Made by a program: the position numbers and the translations under genes
Part shown: in pieces, positions 33,352-43,952 of the stretch
How positions within the stretch are numbered: position 1 is the first letter of the stretch
Layout of the letters: every line of letters starts with the position of its first letter
Notes under the pieces: model-generated
The model's database searches: none
What the model saw: the letters and a program-made list of their open reading frames with translations, nothing else
What the model was told of the DNA's origin: nothing
Assembly (NCBI RefSeq): GCF_001723175.1
Contig: NC_064652.1
Location: 372,001 to 436,000 of the forward strand
DNA from: Penicillium oxalicum
Taxonomy: Eukaryota; Ascomycota; Eurotiomycetes; Eurotiales; Aspergillaceae
DNA: 64,000 nt
Reading direction: 5' to 3'

Positions 33352-36300
33352 TCAAGCATTGTTCCACTTTCCGAATCTCACATAATCATCATACAAGGAT
33401 TTGAACACCGCACGGCCTGAAGCGTCCAACCCAGCGTTCATCGCCCGCATGGACTCCCGAGACATCACGTCTAATGCTGCGTACAAGCCTGGCATGAGCG
33501 CACTCTTCACATCAGGTACGAGCGCTCCTCGCAAAGAGCACTGCGCATATGCCGTGACGACGTATTGCAGGTACTGGCCAGCGATGCGTTTGGCTTTCTT
33601 TGTCTCGTCGGTCAATGCCTCGCGAGACATGCCGGGCTGGGAGCGCAAGACCGCGGAGACTGTGGGATCGCTGAGCGAGGTCAGCAGGCGGGTGAAATGT
33701 GTGGCGTGGGAGGCATCGAGAGGAGCGAGCCAGAATGGTTGAGAGATGACTGCAGCCCGACCCGAGCGGGAGCGCTTGCGGGACCGAGCGAAGAGGCAGC
33801 CCAACAATCGCTGCATGGCCGTGACAACGAGGTGGAATCGACCTCCAATCTTGACACGCTGGAGGTTCAAGATGAGACCCATCAGGCGACAGAGCCGAGT
33901 GTAAATGGTCGGAGCGTACTCTGGGGAGATGTGAGGGCCTTGTTTTGAAGCAGCGGTGGCGATGGCGGCAAGCATATCATCCACGTTGCACTGGGCCATG
34001 CTGCGAGTATGTGCGCGAAGAAGGAGGGCCAAAGTTTCGGCCGCGAAGCAGAACTGATCGATTGAGGTGCTATGCACAAGGGTATCTGCGAGAGACTGGC
34101 AGAGCTGAGAAATCTCAGAAGAGATAGGACTTTCTTTATCCTCCACCGGCTGGAGAGAAATGACTGCAAGATAAACGACAAGCAAGCGGTACGCCGCTTG
34201 CTCGCCGGTGAATCCAAGCTCTCGAATCTCTCGAATGACTCCGCTAATCTGTTCCTGTGACATTTCACGGAAGCGCTCGGTGGTGGCTCGAATAAAGAGC
34301 TGCTGATCCTCGGCGTAGAGCGAGCGGAGAGTGAGAGTTTCCGCACATTGCAATACCGTCTTCGTAGAGCTTTCTTTCTCCGCACCCTTTGAAGCCATCA
34401 AGCGGCGACGAATCAGCCGCGAAGGAGCTGAATCGATTGACATCTCCATGTACCGCTCTAGCTTGTTAAGGAATTTTTCCACCTCGATGTTATTCATAGA
34501 GAGGTCCTCAAAGTCTTCCAAGGCATCAATGGTCTTGATAAGGGTCACTGTCTCCTCAAGCTTCTGCTGCCTGCACTGGTCTTTGACCGCCCTCATGTCT
34601 GCCAGCACGAGGTCAAATACACGCTGTCGACAAGCCGCTAGCTCGTCCACCGGGAGCGCCTTGACCAGCTTCTTGCGATGGGTCCAGAGCTCAGACAAGG
34701 ACAGACGGAGCAGGAAACACGCAAGGGAATCCCGTTCAATCTGGCGTAGCTTGCTTGTCTGCTTTGAAACTCTGGAATAAAGTTTCTTGAACGTCTTGTT
34801 TCGGTCGTCCTCAGATAGGACTAGCAGCCTGGCGATCGTCGCGCGATACAAGCTGCGCAGGGCTTTCATTACTTGCAGGTCAAGTTCTGAGCCATCCAAA
34901 GAGATCGCGCGAGCTTCCGCCCAGATTGGTTCCCAATCGCTTGTCACAATAGCATCGGACTTCGGCATGGCTGCAAGTTTTGCCATCATGGTCAAAACTC
35001 CCAGAGTCACTTCTAACGCACAGTCTTGCTGAACAACCACATTGTGTAATTTGTCGAGGAGAGTCGTTCGAAGACCTCGAGTAATCAGTGAAGCAGGAAT
35101 CCGCTGCATGCTTTCCATGTAGAAACGGCGGTTGGCGTGGTCTTCCTCCATGTGCTTGGTGAGCAAGAGCACGATATCGGGCACCAGAGAGGGCACAGCG
35201 AGCAAATATTCATGACAGACAACACTCGCCCAAGCTTGGAGGAAACGGGCACTTGGATCAATATTTTCCAATGGAAGAGACGAGGAGTGGTATTGGGAAG
35301 CTGCAAAAGACATGAGCTGCTGGAACAAAGTCTTCCGATGCTCAGGTGCAACCATCTCCCAGGCATTAGGTTCTCTGACAAGTGCCAGAATAACCGCTAG
35401 AGCTAGTGTACTCGACGAAGACAGTGTTTCAACGCGACCATCCCAGGGTGCTTTCATTGAAGCTTGAGAATCCTTCGATGAGACCGACAAGATGTGTTTG
35501 ACGACGTCCTTGTTTGCGTTCTTAAAAGCATCTAGATGCTCTCCGGTCGGTGTGTCCTTGAGCGTGATCAGGATGAGTCGGTAGGTTTCCCAAGCCTCGA
35601 GGGGGATGTGAGATGCCTTGGTTGAGTGTTTGAGATTGCGGTGAAGCGATTTGGCAGCCACGCTGACAAAAGCATTTGCTTTTTTGCCTAGCGTACTACC
35701 ATCGACTCTCAAGTTGTTCTGGAAAAGATTTCGAACGAGCCGCCACAAGCGCCAGCGCCAGTGGAATGTCTGCTTCGAGGAGAGCGTGGATTCAAAGGTC
35801 TCTAGCACTTGCGACAAAGATTCGTCCACATCCGCCGTTGGCATCTTGCTTCTGAGGGTAGCTTCCAATATCACCAATTTCGCATAAGATCTTGAGGTTT
35901 CTGAGATCTTGCCGTCCTCGGCACGAGTTTCCGCCGCAGCAGTTTGAAGCTGTGCCGAAAAATTGCTGCCACTCAGCGAGGTTCGTGTGAGGTCCGAAAA
36001 GGCGGCGCACAGATCATCATCCTCCCAGACAGAGAACTTGGAGAAATGATTATTGCCGAGGCGAGCTTCTTCTAGAATGACAAGTTGATCGTGCCAGACC
36101 TCCATAAAAGATGCAAGATCTCTTGCAGCCGCGAAACCACGTAGAAGCGGAATCACGATTTGAAGCTTGATTATGTTGTACTCCTGAGAACTCTGGGAAC
36201 CATGAGTGCGCCAATGAAGCAGAATCTTGTCGAGCAAAGCATCGAGCAATTTGCTTGCATCACGCAGTCCAGAATTGGGCAAGAAAATATCAACGCCCAG

Positions 36301-37788
36301 ACTGACCATGAGGGCTGTCACATTCCACTGGACCTGCTCCAAACCCTGCTCCAAAAGGCCGGTGTAACCGGCGTGGGTGAGAATCGTCTGCAGAGACAGT
36401 CCTACTTTTCGATCAAGAGCAATCCGCAGAAGGTCTTCCAGGACGGCAATAAACTTGGCAGAAAAGGTATCTGGTTGAGCTTCCTTCGCAGTGGAATAAG
36501 CGAGCTCTGCCACAGCCACAAACAAGGTTTCTAGCCACGGAGCCTCGTGGGTCTGGCGCCGGAAGTCGTCTCTCGGAACAGCGCGCACCGCGTTATCGAA
36601 CAATTCTGGAAGCAGTTCAATCGATTGCCACGAGCCTTTTGGCATGGGGTTGCTTGAAGGTGATGCGCCTTCAATATTCGATCTCTCGCTAATTATGGGT
36701 CTAAAGGTCTCGGTCACCGGCTTCACAGCGCTCCAATCAGGCTCCTCTTTTGAGTAGTCTATGCCGGAACCGCCACGAGCAAAGAATGCGTCCCGGGCCG
36801 GAATTAAGACATGAAGTGCCACAATGCGTTCGACAGAATGAAGAAGATGGGCCCGTTCGTCAGTGTCAAGTTTGATGTCTCGGAGACAGAGTTCGAGTCT
36901 TAGAGCATGAGCAAAGCAAGACTTTGCGAAGCGTTCGTTGCTCGCGTTGTTGTCGGAATCGTCCAGACGATGGGACCGCAATTCCCAGATCTCAATCATA
37001 GCTGGGAATACGAGCAGCAAATGTTGAAGGTCAGTTGTCATTTTAACGTTTGAAAACCGAGTGGCGGCGATAGCTCCTAGTTGAAGTGATCCACCGAGCA
37101 ATTCTGCGGCGCCTTCCGGCGTTCCTCTGACTGCCAATTTGAGGTGAGAATGGGCCACCTCGTCAACTCCGATGGTTTGTTGAATCAATGCCACAATCCC
37201 ATAGATGCAATCCAGCGCGCGAATGAACGCCACGAAGCATGCGCCGGGGGTTTGCGGCATGTGGTCCAATTCCATAGCGTCCTCATTATCGCCTCCACGA
37301 ACCCTTTTTCTCTTGGTGCCATGTGTCACTCGGGAATCATCTTGGGTGGGTTGTTTGCTGAGCGCATCAGAGCCAGTCTTGTCATTGGGGCTCTCAGCGG
37401 CGGTGTCTAGGGTGTTGTGAACATCATTCCCTAGGTCGCGGATCGTATCGCTGAGGATGGTGAAGAACTTCTGATCCTTAAGTATGGTCGCCAGAGTTTT
37501 AGGGGCGATCAGTCCGATAAGCTGTCGAAGCAACAGGAACGAAGCTGGTTCCACACGGTAGTGTTTAGCGGCCCTGAGCCTCTTCAACAGCCAGCGGAGC
37601 ACCCATTCCTCTTTGGGGGTCGCCTTTGACAGAAACTTCGTATCGCGATGAGTTTCAGGATGACTCTCACAGGTGTGAAGGTCCAGTCCAAGGATCTGAG
37701 CGGCTTCGTGAAGTTCGGAGGTTGCAGATGCGCTATTACTTTTTTCGAGACGGAGAAGTGCCTCTTGCGACGAGCTCGAGGGCTTCAC
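33352..37788 (-). CDS. urb2: Ribosome biogenesis protein Urb2/Npa2
   Basis: A single uninterrupted frame of 1478 residues with the start ATG at 37788. Urb2 (Npa2) is a nucleolar scaffold of the earliest pre-60S particles, acting with Npa1/Urb1, Dbp6, Nop8 and Rsa3 in 27S pre-rRNA maturation. The protein is helix-rich throughout, like an ARM/HEAT solenoid, with no membrane segment. The family's C-terminal Urb2/Npa2 domain is recognisable in the last 230 residues or so, with RLCRLMGLILNLQRVKIGGR, a basic RSRKRSRSGR patch and a final stretch ending YDDYVRFGKW. The N-terminal section (EEWVLRWLLKRLRAAKHYRV) also fits fungal orthologues. Length is within the usual fungal range. It is divergent from mic10 (363 bp between start codons), so the two share a promoter region. 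Confidence 0.88.
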   Translation of the reverse strand: MKPSSSSQEALLRLEKSNSASATSELHEAAQILGLDLHTCESHPETHRDTKFLSKATPKEEWVLRWLLKRLRAAKHYRVEPASFLLLRQLIGLIAPKTLATILKDQKFFTILSDTIRDLGNDVHNTLDTAAESPNDKTGSDALSKQPTQDDSRVTHGTKRKRVRGGDNEDAMELDHMPQTPGACFVAFIRALDCIYGIVALIQQTIGVDEVAHSHLKLAVRGTPEGAAELLGGSLQLGAIAATRFSNVKMTTDLQHLLLVFPAMIEIWELRSHRLDDSDNNASNERFAKSCFAHALRLELCLRDIKLDTDERAHLLHSVERIVALHVLIPARDAFFARGGSGIDYSKEEPDWSAVKPVTETFRPIISERSNIEGASPSSNPMPKGSWQSIELLPELFDNAVRAVPRDDFRRQTHEAPWLETLFVAVAELAYSTAKEAQPDTFSAKFIAVLEDLLRIALDRKVGLSLQTILTHAGYTGLLEQGLEQVQWNVTALMVSLGVDIFLPNSGLRDASKLLDALLDKILLHWRTHGSQSSQEYNIIKLQIVIPLLRGFAAARDLASFMEVWHDQLVILEEARLGNNHFSKFSVWEDDDLCAAFSDLTRTSLSGSNFSAQLQTAAAETRAEDGKISETSRSYAKLVILEATLRSKMPTADVDESLSQVLETFESTLSSKQTFHWRWRLWRLVRNLFQNNLRVDGSTLGKKANAFVSVAAKSLHRNLKHSTKASHIPLEAWETYRLILITLKDTPTGEHLDAFKNANKDVVKHILSVSSKDSQASMKAPWDGRVETLSSSSTLALAVILALVREPNAWEMVAPEHRKTLFQQLMSFAASQYHSSSLPLENIDPSARFLQAWASVVCHEYLLAVPSLVPDIVLLLTKHMEEDHANRRFYMESMQRIPASLITRGLRTTLLDKLHNVVVQQDCALEVTLGVLTMMAKLAAMPKSDAIVTSDWEPIWAEARAISLDGSELDLQVMKALRSLYRATIARLLVLSEDDRNKTFKKLYSRVSKQTSKLRQIERDSLACFLLRLSLSELWTHRKKLVKALPVDELAACRQRVFDLVLADMRAVKDQCRQQKLEETVTLIKTIDALEDFEDLSMNNIEVEKFLNKLERYMEMSIDSAPSRLIRRRLMASKGAEKESSTKTVLQCAETLTLRSLYAEDQQLFIRATTERFREMSQEQISGVIREIRELGFTGEQAAYRLLVVYLAVISLQPVEDKESPISSEISQLCQSLADTLVHSTSIDQFCFAAETLALLLRAHTRSMAQCNVDDMLAAIATAASKQGPHISPEYAPTIYTRLCRLMGLILNLQRVKIGGRFHLVVTAMQRLLGCLFARSRKRSRSGRAAVISQPFWLAPLDASHATHFTRLLTSLSDPTVSAVLRSQPGMSREALTDETKKAKRIAGQYLQYVVTAYAQCSLRGALVPDVKSALMPGLYAALDVMSRESMRAMNAGLDASGRAVFKSLYDDYVRFGKWNNA

Positions 37789-38151
37789 ACGAATTAGTTA
37801 GAGACCAATTCTCACACGCATAGCGAAATTCAAGCAATTTAACCTTACCCCCGCAAGCAAAGGCATCTTTGAAAATTCAACTGCGCCGGTCGAGGTGACG
37901 AGCTGAGTCGAATTACTTTGGGGAAAAAAAGGTGACATTGTTCACGCGTGAAAAAACCGCGGCGAAATTTCCCCACCGCCTTCAGCCTATCGACACTTGC
38001 GAGTTCCAACTTCCGCAACACCTTAAACCGTCCTATTCCGTTTGGTCAACGTCGCAAATTTTGGCCTAATACACCACAGTATGTCTTTTATCAGAATCTG
38101 AGAGCTTCAGGGAATCTCTTGACTAAACGCGCTTTATCTAGAATTCCCACA
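37789..38151. promoter_or_regulatory. Shared divergent promoter of urb2 and mic10
   Basis: 363 bp lie between the two start codons, so both promoters and leaders must fit here. ACGCGT-like strings (for example TTCACGCGTG near 37942) occur; MluI-type boxes of this kind are common in regulated fungal promoters, but their role here is unproven. Confidence 0.4.
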
Positions 38152-38656
38152 ATGGCCGATTCCAGTGAGACCCGGCCGGTTGCTCGGGCCACCAAGCCCG
38201 TGAGCGAGGCCCTGCTTAACGAGAAGGTACAAACTTCCTACCTAAAATCACGCTTCAACTCGGCATGAAAAGACGTTTCTGCCACAATTGGATTGGATCG
38301 AAACTTTGAGCTTTTGATCCGAAGCTTTCTGGTTACTCCTCGTGCAGAGCTATTGAGCTTGGGATAGTAAGCTAATCCGATGCCTGAATAGTGGGATCGC
38401 GCCATTTCCTCCATGATCATCAAGTCCTCCCTCGGTCTGTCCTTCGGTGTTGTGTTCTCCGTTCTCCTCTTCAAGCGGAGAGCTTGGCCCGCTTGGGTCG
38501 GTCTCGGATTTGGTGCCGGCCGTGCCTGGGAGGAGGCTGACGGTACGTGTTTATTTATTCCAAGTCGCCTAGGCTTCGCCCACCGAGGCGAATACGTCGC
38601 TCGTAATGCCTATTGCTACTCTTGCAGTCTCAGCAAAGTGGTTCCATTCATTCTGA
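38152..38656 (+). CDS. mic10: MICOS complex subunit Mic10
   Basis: Three exons, 38152-38226, 38392-38542 and 38628-38656, give 84 residues, close to the usual 80-100. Mic10 is a hairpin protein of the mitochondrial inner membrane that oligomerises to bend the membrane at crista junctions. Exon 1 codes for a polar N-terminus ending EALLNEK, and exon 2 begins WDRAISSMIIKSSLGL. The two membrane segments carry the required glycine motifs: GLSFGVVFSVLLF, then after the positive turn KRRAWP the GxGxGxG series in VGLGFGAGRAWEE. Exon 3 adds only nine residues (end WFHSF). The ATG at 38152 is the first in its frame; the frame is open further upstream but without ATG. Confidence 0.9.
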
Positions 38657-40213
38657 AAGCTTTCAAGCTCACAGTCCTCATCCCTTCGATGAGCTGACCG
38701 TCGAGGAAGTGTGTGAACTGGAGCCGCTTTAATGGCCGCTGCAAGAGGATGTTTTTCGGGAGCTCGTCAAGCTTCGTTCAGTCCTGGAAGCCCCTGGGTG
38801 ACTACTGGTCTTTGCTCGAGAAACAATCAGCTAACTGTATCGCAGCTTCATTCCGCCGGGGCGATTCGCCTGTTCGAGATGCTCTGCGTCGCTAGAAGAA
38901 CCCGACCGCTTCCCATCGTGTACCATACCATGTACAGAAGATTAGAGGAAGAATAAGCGGTAGCCTTCATCCAGAATCATTACCTGCGTTCTAGACCGCT
39001 GTTATTCTGTCACATCGTCGAGACGTCTAGTCCTGTGTCCCACGATAGAAGATTATCCACATGCCATGTCCACCGGAGTAGCTCGTAAAGTGCGAGAGGC
39101 GGCGAGCCCCAGATTTCGGGGATCAATGGGTGTAAGAAGATATGTTTGAATGCTTGGAAGTTGATCCCGTCTGCCACAAAGGACCATGTCAGGTTGCCAC
39201 ATTGAGCTCTTGAAAGTTCCCACACTGGCTGGCCGTCTCCGAGCTCGCCAAACATCACGTGGGGACGACAAGGAAGAGAGAGCTACAATCTCTTCCTCTT
39301 TTTTTTTTCCCCACAGGTTTCACGCACTGCCACATGAGATTCCCAGACTCCCCCGAAGCTTACCAGATCTCAAATGCGGGGCGAGCAATTGGTTTCCTGA
39401 CTTCAGATGAGAAGGATCACCAGGGCCCCGGTGGTTAGGGTACCTCAGATGAGAAAGATCGCCCAGCGATATCGGACACGTGACCCACCGCAAGCCATTA
39501 CTCGATGAGATCGAGTCAAGCAAATGTCGCAATCATCCACCTGCTGCAGTATCTCCATAATCTCCAATTCCCCCCGGCTTCCGACCGAACGATCAGACAA
39601 GCGCCACTTCTGCATATCTGCCAATCATTCCGCTTGTTCTGCTTGCCGAGGGACATAAGTGGAGCCGCTGGCATCTGTGTTATCGCAGCCAACCGTCTGC
39701 TTCGAGGGGTCGCTCTTTTGATAGGATGTGTGCATGAATGCATGGGGGGGATCACACGTGAATCATCCATGATGCCTTATCGACCCCATTCAGAAAGCAT
39801 ATTCGCTGTCCGCGAATGAAGTCACGCGCAGATTCGAGTTGAGCTCCAAGATCGTCCGTGGGCGGGTATTGCTGATTGCTCGGCCTTATCACCTTTCGGG
39901 CGGAGGTGGATTACACCTCCACATAAGCACAGGACGGAGATTCCTTGATGGATTAGCAGTCAGGAACGCCTCTGAAGAAATAGTTATATCATCACCCTGA
40001 TCGCCCTTTTGCATCCGTCCTGTAATCAGAGTCTAGCCACAATAGTCATCTCATCTTCGCATTCGCAGCCTCTCTCTTACAATCACTACCGTCTGGATTT
40101 TCTTTTGTTTGACGGTTCTTAAAAAAAAACATTTCACTGTCGCTCATATTGTCCTCAACTCATCGTCAAGAGCTCTTTCCTATCCTCTAGTGGCTGGCTG
40201 CGCATTTGGCACA
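38657..40213. other. Intergenic region upstream of NCS1 permease
   Basis: About 1.6 kb. A minus-strand frame at 39010-39258 has protein-like composition (for example PEIWGSPPLALYELLRW) but no recognised family. The right half holds the permease promoter with four GATA-type sites (39680-39891), followed by a CT-rich leader. Confidence 0.5.
39680..39891. promoter_or_regulatory. Cluster of four HGATAR (AreA-type GATA) sites
   Basis: Sites in either orientation: TTATCG 39680-39685, TGATAG 39719-39724, TTATCG 39777-39782 and TTATCA 39886-39891, about 320-530 bp before the permease start. HGATAR is the consensus of the nitrogen regulator AreA, which activates purine and pyrimidine uptake genes. 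Roughly 0.6 would be expected by chance in a stretch this size. Confidence 0.4.
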
Positions 40214-42327
40214 ATGTCGAAAATCAAATGGGTCTTGAAAAAGGCCGAGGTGACACAGGAATCGGGCTTGTCGAACGCCCAAATGATGTTGACAAATGAA
40301 GACTTGAGGCCAGGTGAGAACACCCGTCATTGCTGTCGATATTCTTCTTCTTCTTCTTCTTCTTCTTCTTCTTTTTTTTATTTTTCACTTCGGGACCCGG
40401 CTGTCGAGTCTTTGCTTTGAATTGTATAGCTTCATATCATAGGACGGTGGGACCAACTCTATAAGAGCTAACAGGCCGCACCATCTAGTGGACCCAGAAC
40501 GCCGTCAATGGGGATGGTTGAACTATATCGCCTTTTGGATTGCAGATTCATTGAACATTGTATGGTACCCATCTTTGAGTGCGGAATTGGAATGGAATCC
40601 ACCGAAGAAAAAGGCAGGGATACTGACAAGCGTCTTTAGAATACATGGATGATTTCTTCCTCCATGATTGTCGACGGTCTCTCGTGGTGGCAGTCATGGC
40701 TATGTGTCTGGATCGGATACTTCATCGCGGGCGGATTCGTGTGCTTGACCGGTCGTATCGGGGCTGTTTACCACATCTCATTCCCAGTGACTGTTCGTGC
40801 CTCCTTTGGGATTTGGGGCTCTTTCTGGCCGGTGATCAATCGTGTCGTCATGGCCATTATCTGGTATGGCGTACAAAGCTACATTGGAGGTATGAGCTTC
40901 CTCCGACATACCCGCCGTCATGACTTTTACCCAGGCACAAAAAAAAAGAGAGAAAGATACAAATTTTTTTTTTGGAAAGGCCTTGCTAATTCGTCTAGGT
41001 GAATGCGTCTCTTTGATGATCGAGGCCATTTGGCCGAGTTACAGACACCTGCATAACAGCCTCTCTGCCAGCGCGGGCGTTGACACACGAGGCTTTCTTA
41101 GCTTCTTCCTCTTCTGGCTGTTGTCCCTTCCAGCTCTGTGGTTCCCCGTGCACAAAGTGCGACATCTCTTTACCGTCAAGGCCATTTACTCGCCCATTGC
41201 AGCCATTGCTTTCTTCGCGTGGGCCATTTCGCGGGCGCATGGTATTGGGCCAATCGTACACCAGGGCAGCACCATCCATGGCAGCACCTTGGCCTGGGCT
41301 TTTGTCAAGGGCGTCATGAGTTGCATTGGCAATTTTGCTGCTCTCATCATGAACGATCCTGACTTTTCACGATTTGCACGCAAGCCGAAGGATGCTCTGT
41401 GGTCGCAGCTTCTGACCATTCCCATTGGTTTTGGAATTACCTCCTTCATTGGCATCATTGTCTCCTCGTCCTCCTCGGTCATTTACAACGGTGATCCCGT
41501 CTGGAACCCACTCGATTTACTCGGCATGTTCTTGGATGGCGCCAGCTCTGGACAGCGCTTCGGTATCTTTGTGATTGCGACGGGATTCGCGCTCGCCCAG
41601 TTGGGAACCAACATTTCAGCCAACTCGGTCTCTGCAGGCACAGACTTGACTGCATTGATGCCGCGGTTTTTGACCATCCGCAGGGGCAGTTATATCTGTG
41701 CGATCATCGGCTTGGCCATGTGTCCGGTTCGTACACGTCCCATGAACCCCAATTTTTCTTCTTCTAACATTTCCCAACTTTCCACAGTGGAACCTCGTCG
41801 TCACATCCAACCAATTCACAACATACCTTTCCGCTTACTCTCTCTTCCTCTCCGCCATCGCCGGTGTCATGATATGCGACTACTACATCGTCCGTAAGGG
41901 CTATCTCGACATCAAAGCCCTCTACAGCGGCCGCAAGACCGACCCATATTACTACACTCTCGGCTTCTCCTGGAAAGCCTACGCAGCCTACCTCGCCGGT
42001 ATTTTGATCAACATTGTTGGATTCGCAGGCGCCATAGGTCGTGACGTCCCCGTCGGAGCGCAATACATCTACAATATCAACTATTTCACCGGCGTACTTG
42101 TCTCGGGCGGAACCTACTGGATCCTCACTCGGATCTTCCCCGTTCCCGCAACCAGTGATTACTGGAACGAAGTTGATATCGATGTTGATGTCGATGATTA
42201 TGGGGTCGCGTACGGACAGCCAGTCAGCGATGAAGAAACGGCTGGCGATGATCGCCGGTCGATCACCGACTCCCTGCCACCTGATGAACAGAAGAGGAAG
42301 GTTTTGGCTGCTACAAAGGGAGTTTGA
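40214..42327 (+). CDS. NCS1-family nucleobase permease (Fur type: uracil/allantoin/uric acid)
   Basis: Five exons, 40214-40313, 40489-40559, 40640-40889, 40999-41726 and 41788-42327, give 562 residues. This is a plasma-membrane proton symporter of the NCS1 family with about 12 hydrophobic segments. Characteristic strings are [22 protein letters not shown] joined across a splice site to [17 protein letters not shown] (TM1, with the substrate-binding region), then [33 protein letters not shown] and [16 protein letters not shown]. It ends in a hydrophilic tail rich in acidic residues ([12 protein letters not shown] ... [10 protein letters not shown]), which in related Fur transporters carries endocytic sorting information. 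The NDPDFSRFA motif is diagnostic of the Fur/uracil-allantoin branch as opposed to the Fcy branch. Which Fur paralogue (A-G) it is cannot be told by eye. Intron 1 contains a (TTC) microsatellite. Confidence 0.9.
40342..40371 (+). repeat. (TTC)10 microsatellite in permease intron 1
   Basis: About ten TTC units followed by a T-rich stretch, inside the first intron (40314-40488) of the NCS1 permease gene. Confidence 0.85.
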
Positions 42328-43952
42328 GTTTTGCTATTTCATGTGCTTCCTTTCTTCTTTTTTACTCTAATGGGGATTGCCGTTTCCGTGTTCCCCAACC
42401 CTCCTATATCCCATTACCTAAATTTGGGGCACGATCCCATTTTCTTGAATCGGCTATCCTTTGTTTCTCTCCTCTTACAGGCAAAGCAGACATGCTCTCC
42501 CCTCGATGAGACTCTTCATCTTCTTCTTCCAAAAAAAAAAATTCCTACGCATCTGGACGGGAAATGATGGTCTTGGTTACATGTTACCCTTCTGCCTGTA
42601 TACACTTTAAACGAATTGATGACATCTTGAAGACTGTACGTTTCTTCCCAACATTGAACCTAGGACCTAATCCTACTAGCGCGAAGCCCAGAGGCTGGAA
42701 AGCGTATAGAATATGTGAAGTGGTAGATATACAGACTGCTTGCAATGTAAGTCCTGGTTATTCATGTGACGAGGCAAAAAGAGGGTTGATTCCTTCGGAT
42801 TCCTTCCAGTAGATCTTCATGCTTGCTAGACATAGTCAGGGGCTCGAATCTGCTGAAGCGGCTTCCTGGGCTGGCCTGCGGGCCCTTGTCAGACATCCGC
42901 AATTGTAGAGTAGCCAAGTCAGTTGACTACGTGACGAACATATCGAAACCTAATAATATCAAAATCCGGGAAGATACAGGGAATTGGATATATTGAATAA
43001 TTCATGCGACCCAGCGCGTCATTGATTAAAATGATAAACTACCCAAGTCATGGCAAGAGAAGCCCGATGCAAAATCACCCGGAGCAAGAGGCAATAGGAT
43101 AAGAACGTCGGGAATAGAAAGATTCCACAGATCGTTCCACAAATGAATCCCTTTGCATATGAGAGAGAAGGAAAGAGAGGGGGGAGAATTGGTCGGGTCA
43201 AGGGAAATGACAGTGATGGAGATACGCCCCGCCGGGTCAACGTACAAAAGAAGTAGAGCCCGGCACGAGACTGTACATGAGCATGATGGTTTCAATAGAA
43301 TCAGCATTCTGTGCCATATTGGCTTGCTGGTTAACAAAGCGCATCGTCGTGGCTGGAAAAACGAGATCCTGCGTTTCTTGCCACGCCATCAAATGAAATG
43401 CCCAGATGATATGAGAGCAAGATGTATGAAAACCAAGGGGAGCCCGCCGCAAATTGGTGGAAGAAGAGTGCAGGCCAAACATTACAAAATCAGCTGATGA
43501 CTCCTGAAAATGCTGCCGGACGAGGGGGATAAATGCAAAATTCGAATGGCTGATCTGGCCAGATTGAGAACAAATCTCCCAAAACACGCATCGTGTATGG
43601 ACAAGGGAGGAAAAAAAGACAGTGGGCTTCGGCACCCTGAAACTCCACACCAACACCCAGCCATATGTGCGCCAGAAGACGGCGCAGAGAGAACATTCAT
43701 CAAACAAAAGGAAATCGCACGCAAACACCTTTCAACCATCAATAGAATACACAGAAAGAAGGAAATGAAAAAAAAAGTAAAAAGGAAACGGGGTATCGCT
43801 GCAAGGTGGGGTGATAGTCATAGGGCCAACATGCAAATAAAACCGACAAAAGGGTTCTAGGGACAGGGCGACGCGGTCGCGTAGTTCTGCACCGTTTGGT
43901 AGAAATGGAATGCGAGAATGGGTTCGTTAACGATGCAAGAAGGTTATCATTC
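42328..43952. other. Convergent intergenic region between permease and PLC genes
   Basis: About 1.6 kb, expected to hold two 3' untranslated regions. Overlapping frames of 70-163 codons at 43026-43860 on both strands share no domain and have the look of untranslated purine/pyrimidine-rich sequence. Confidence 0.55.
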
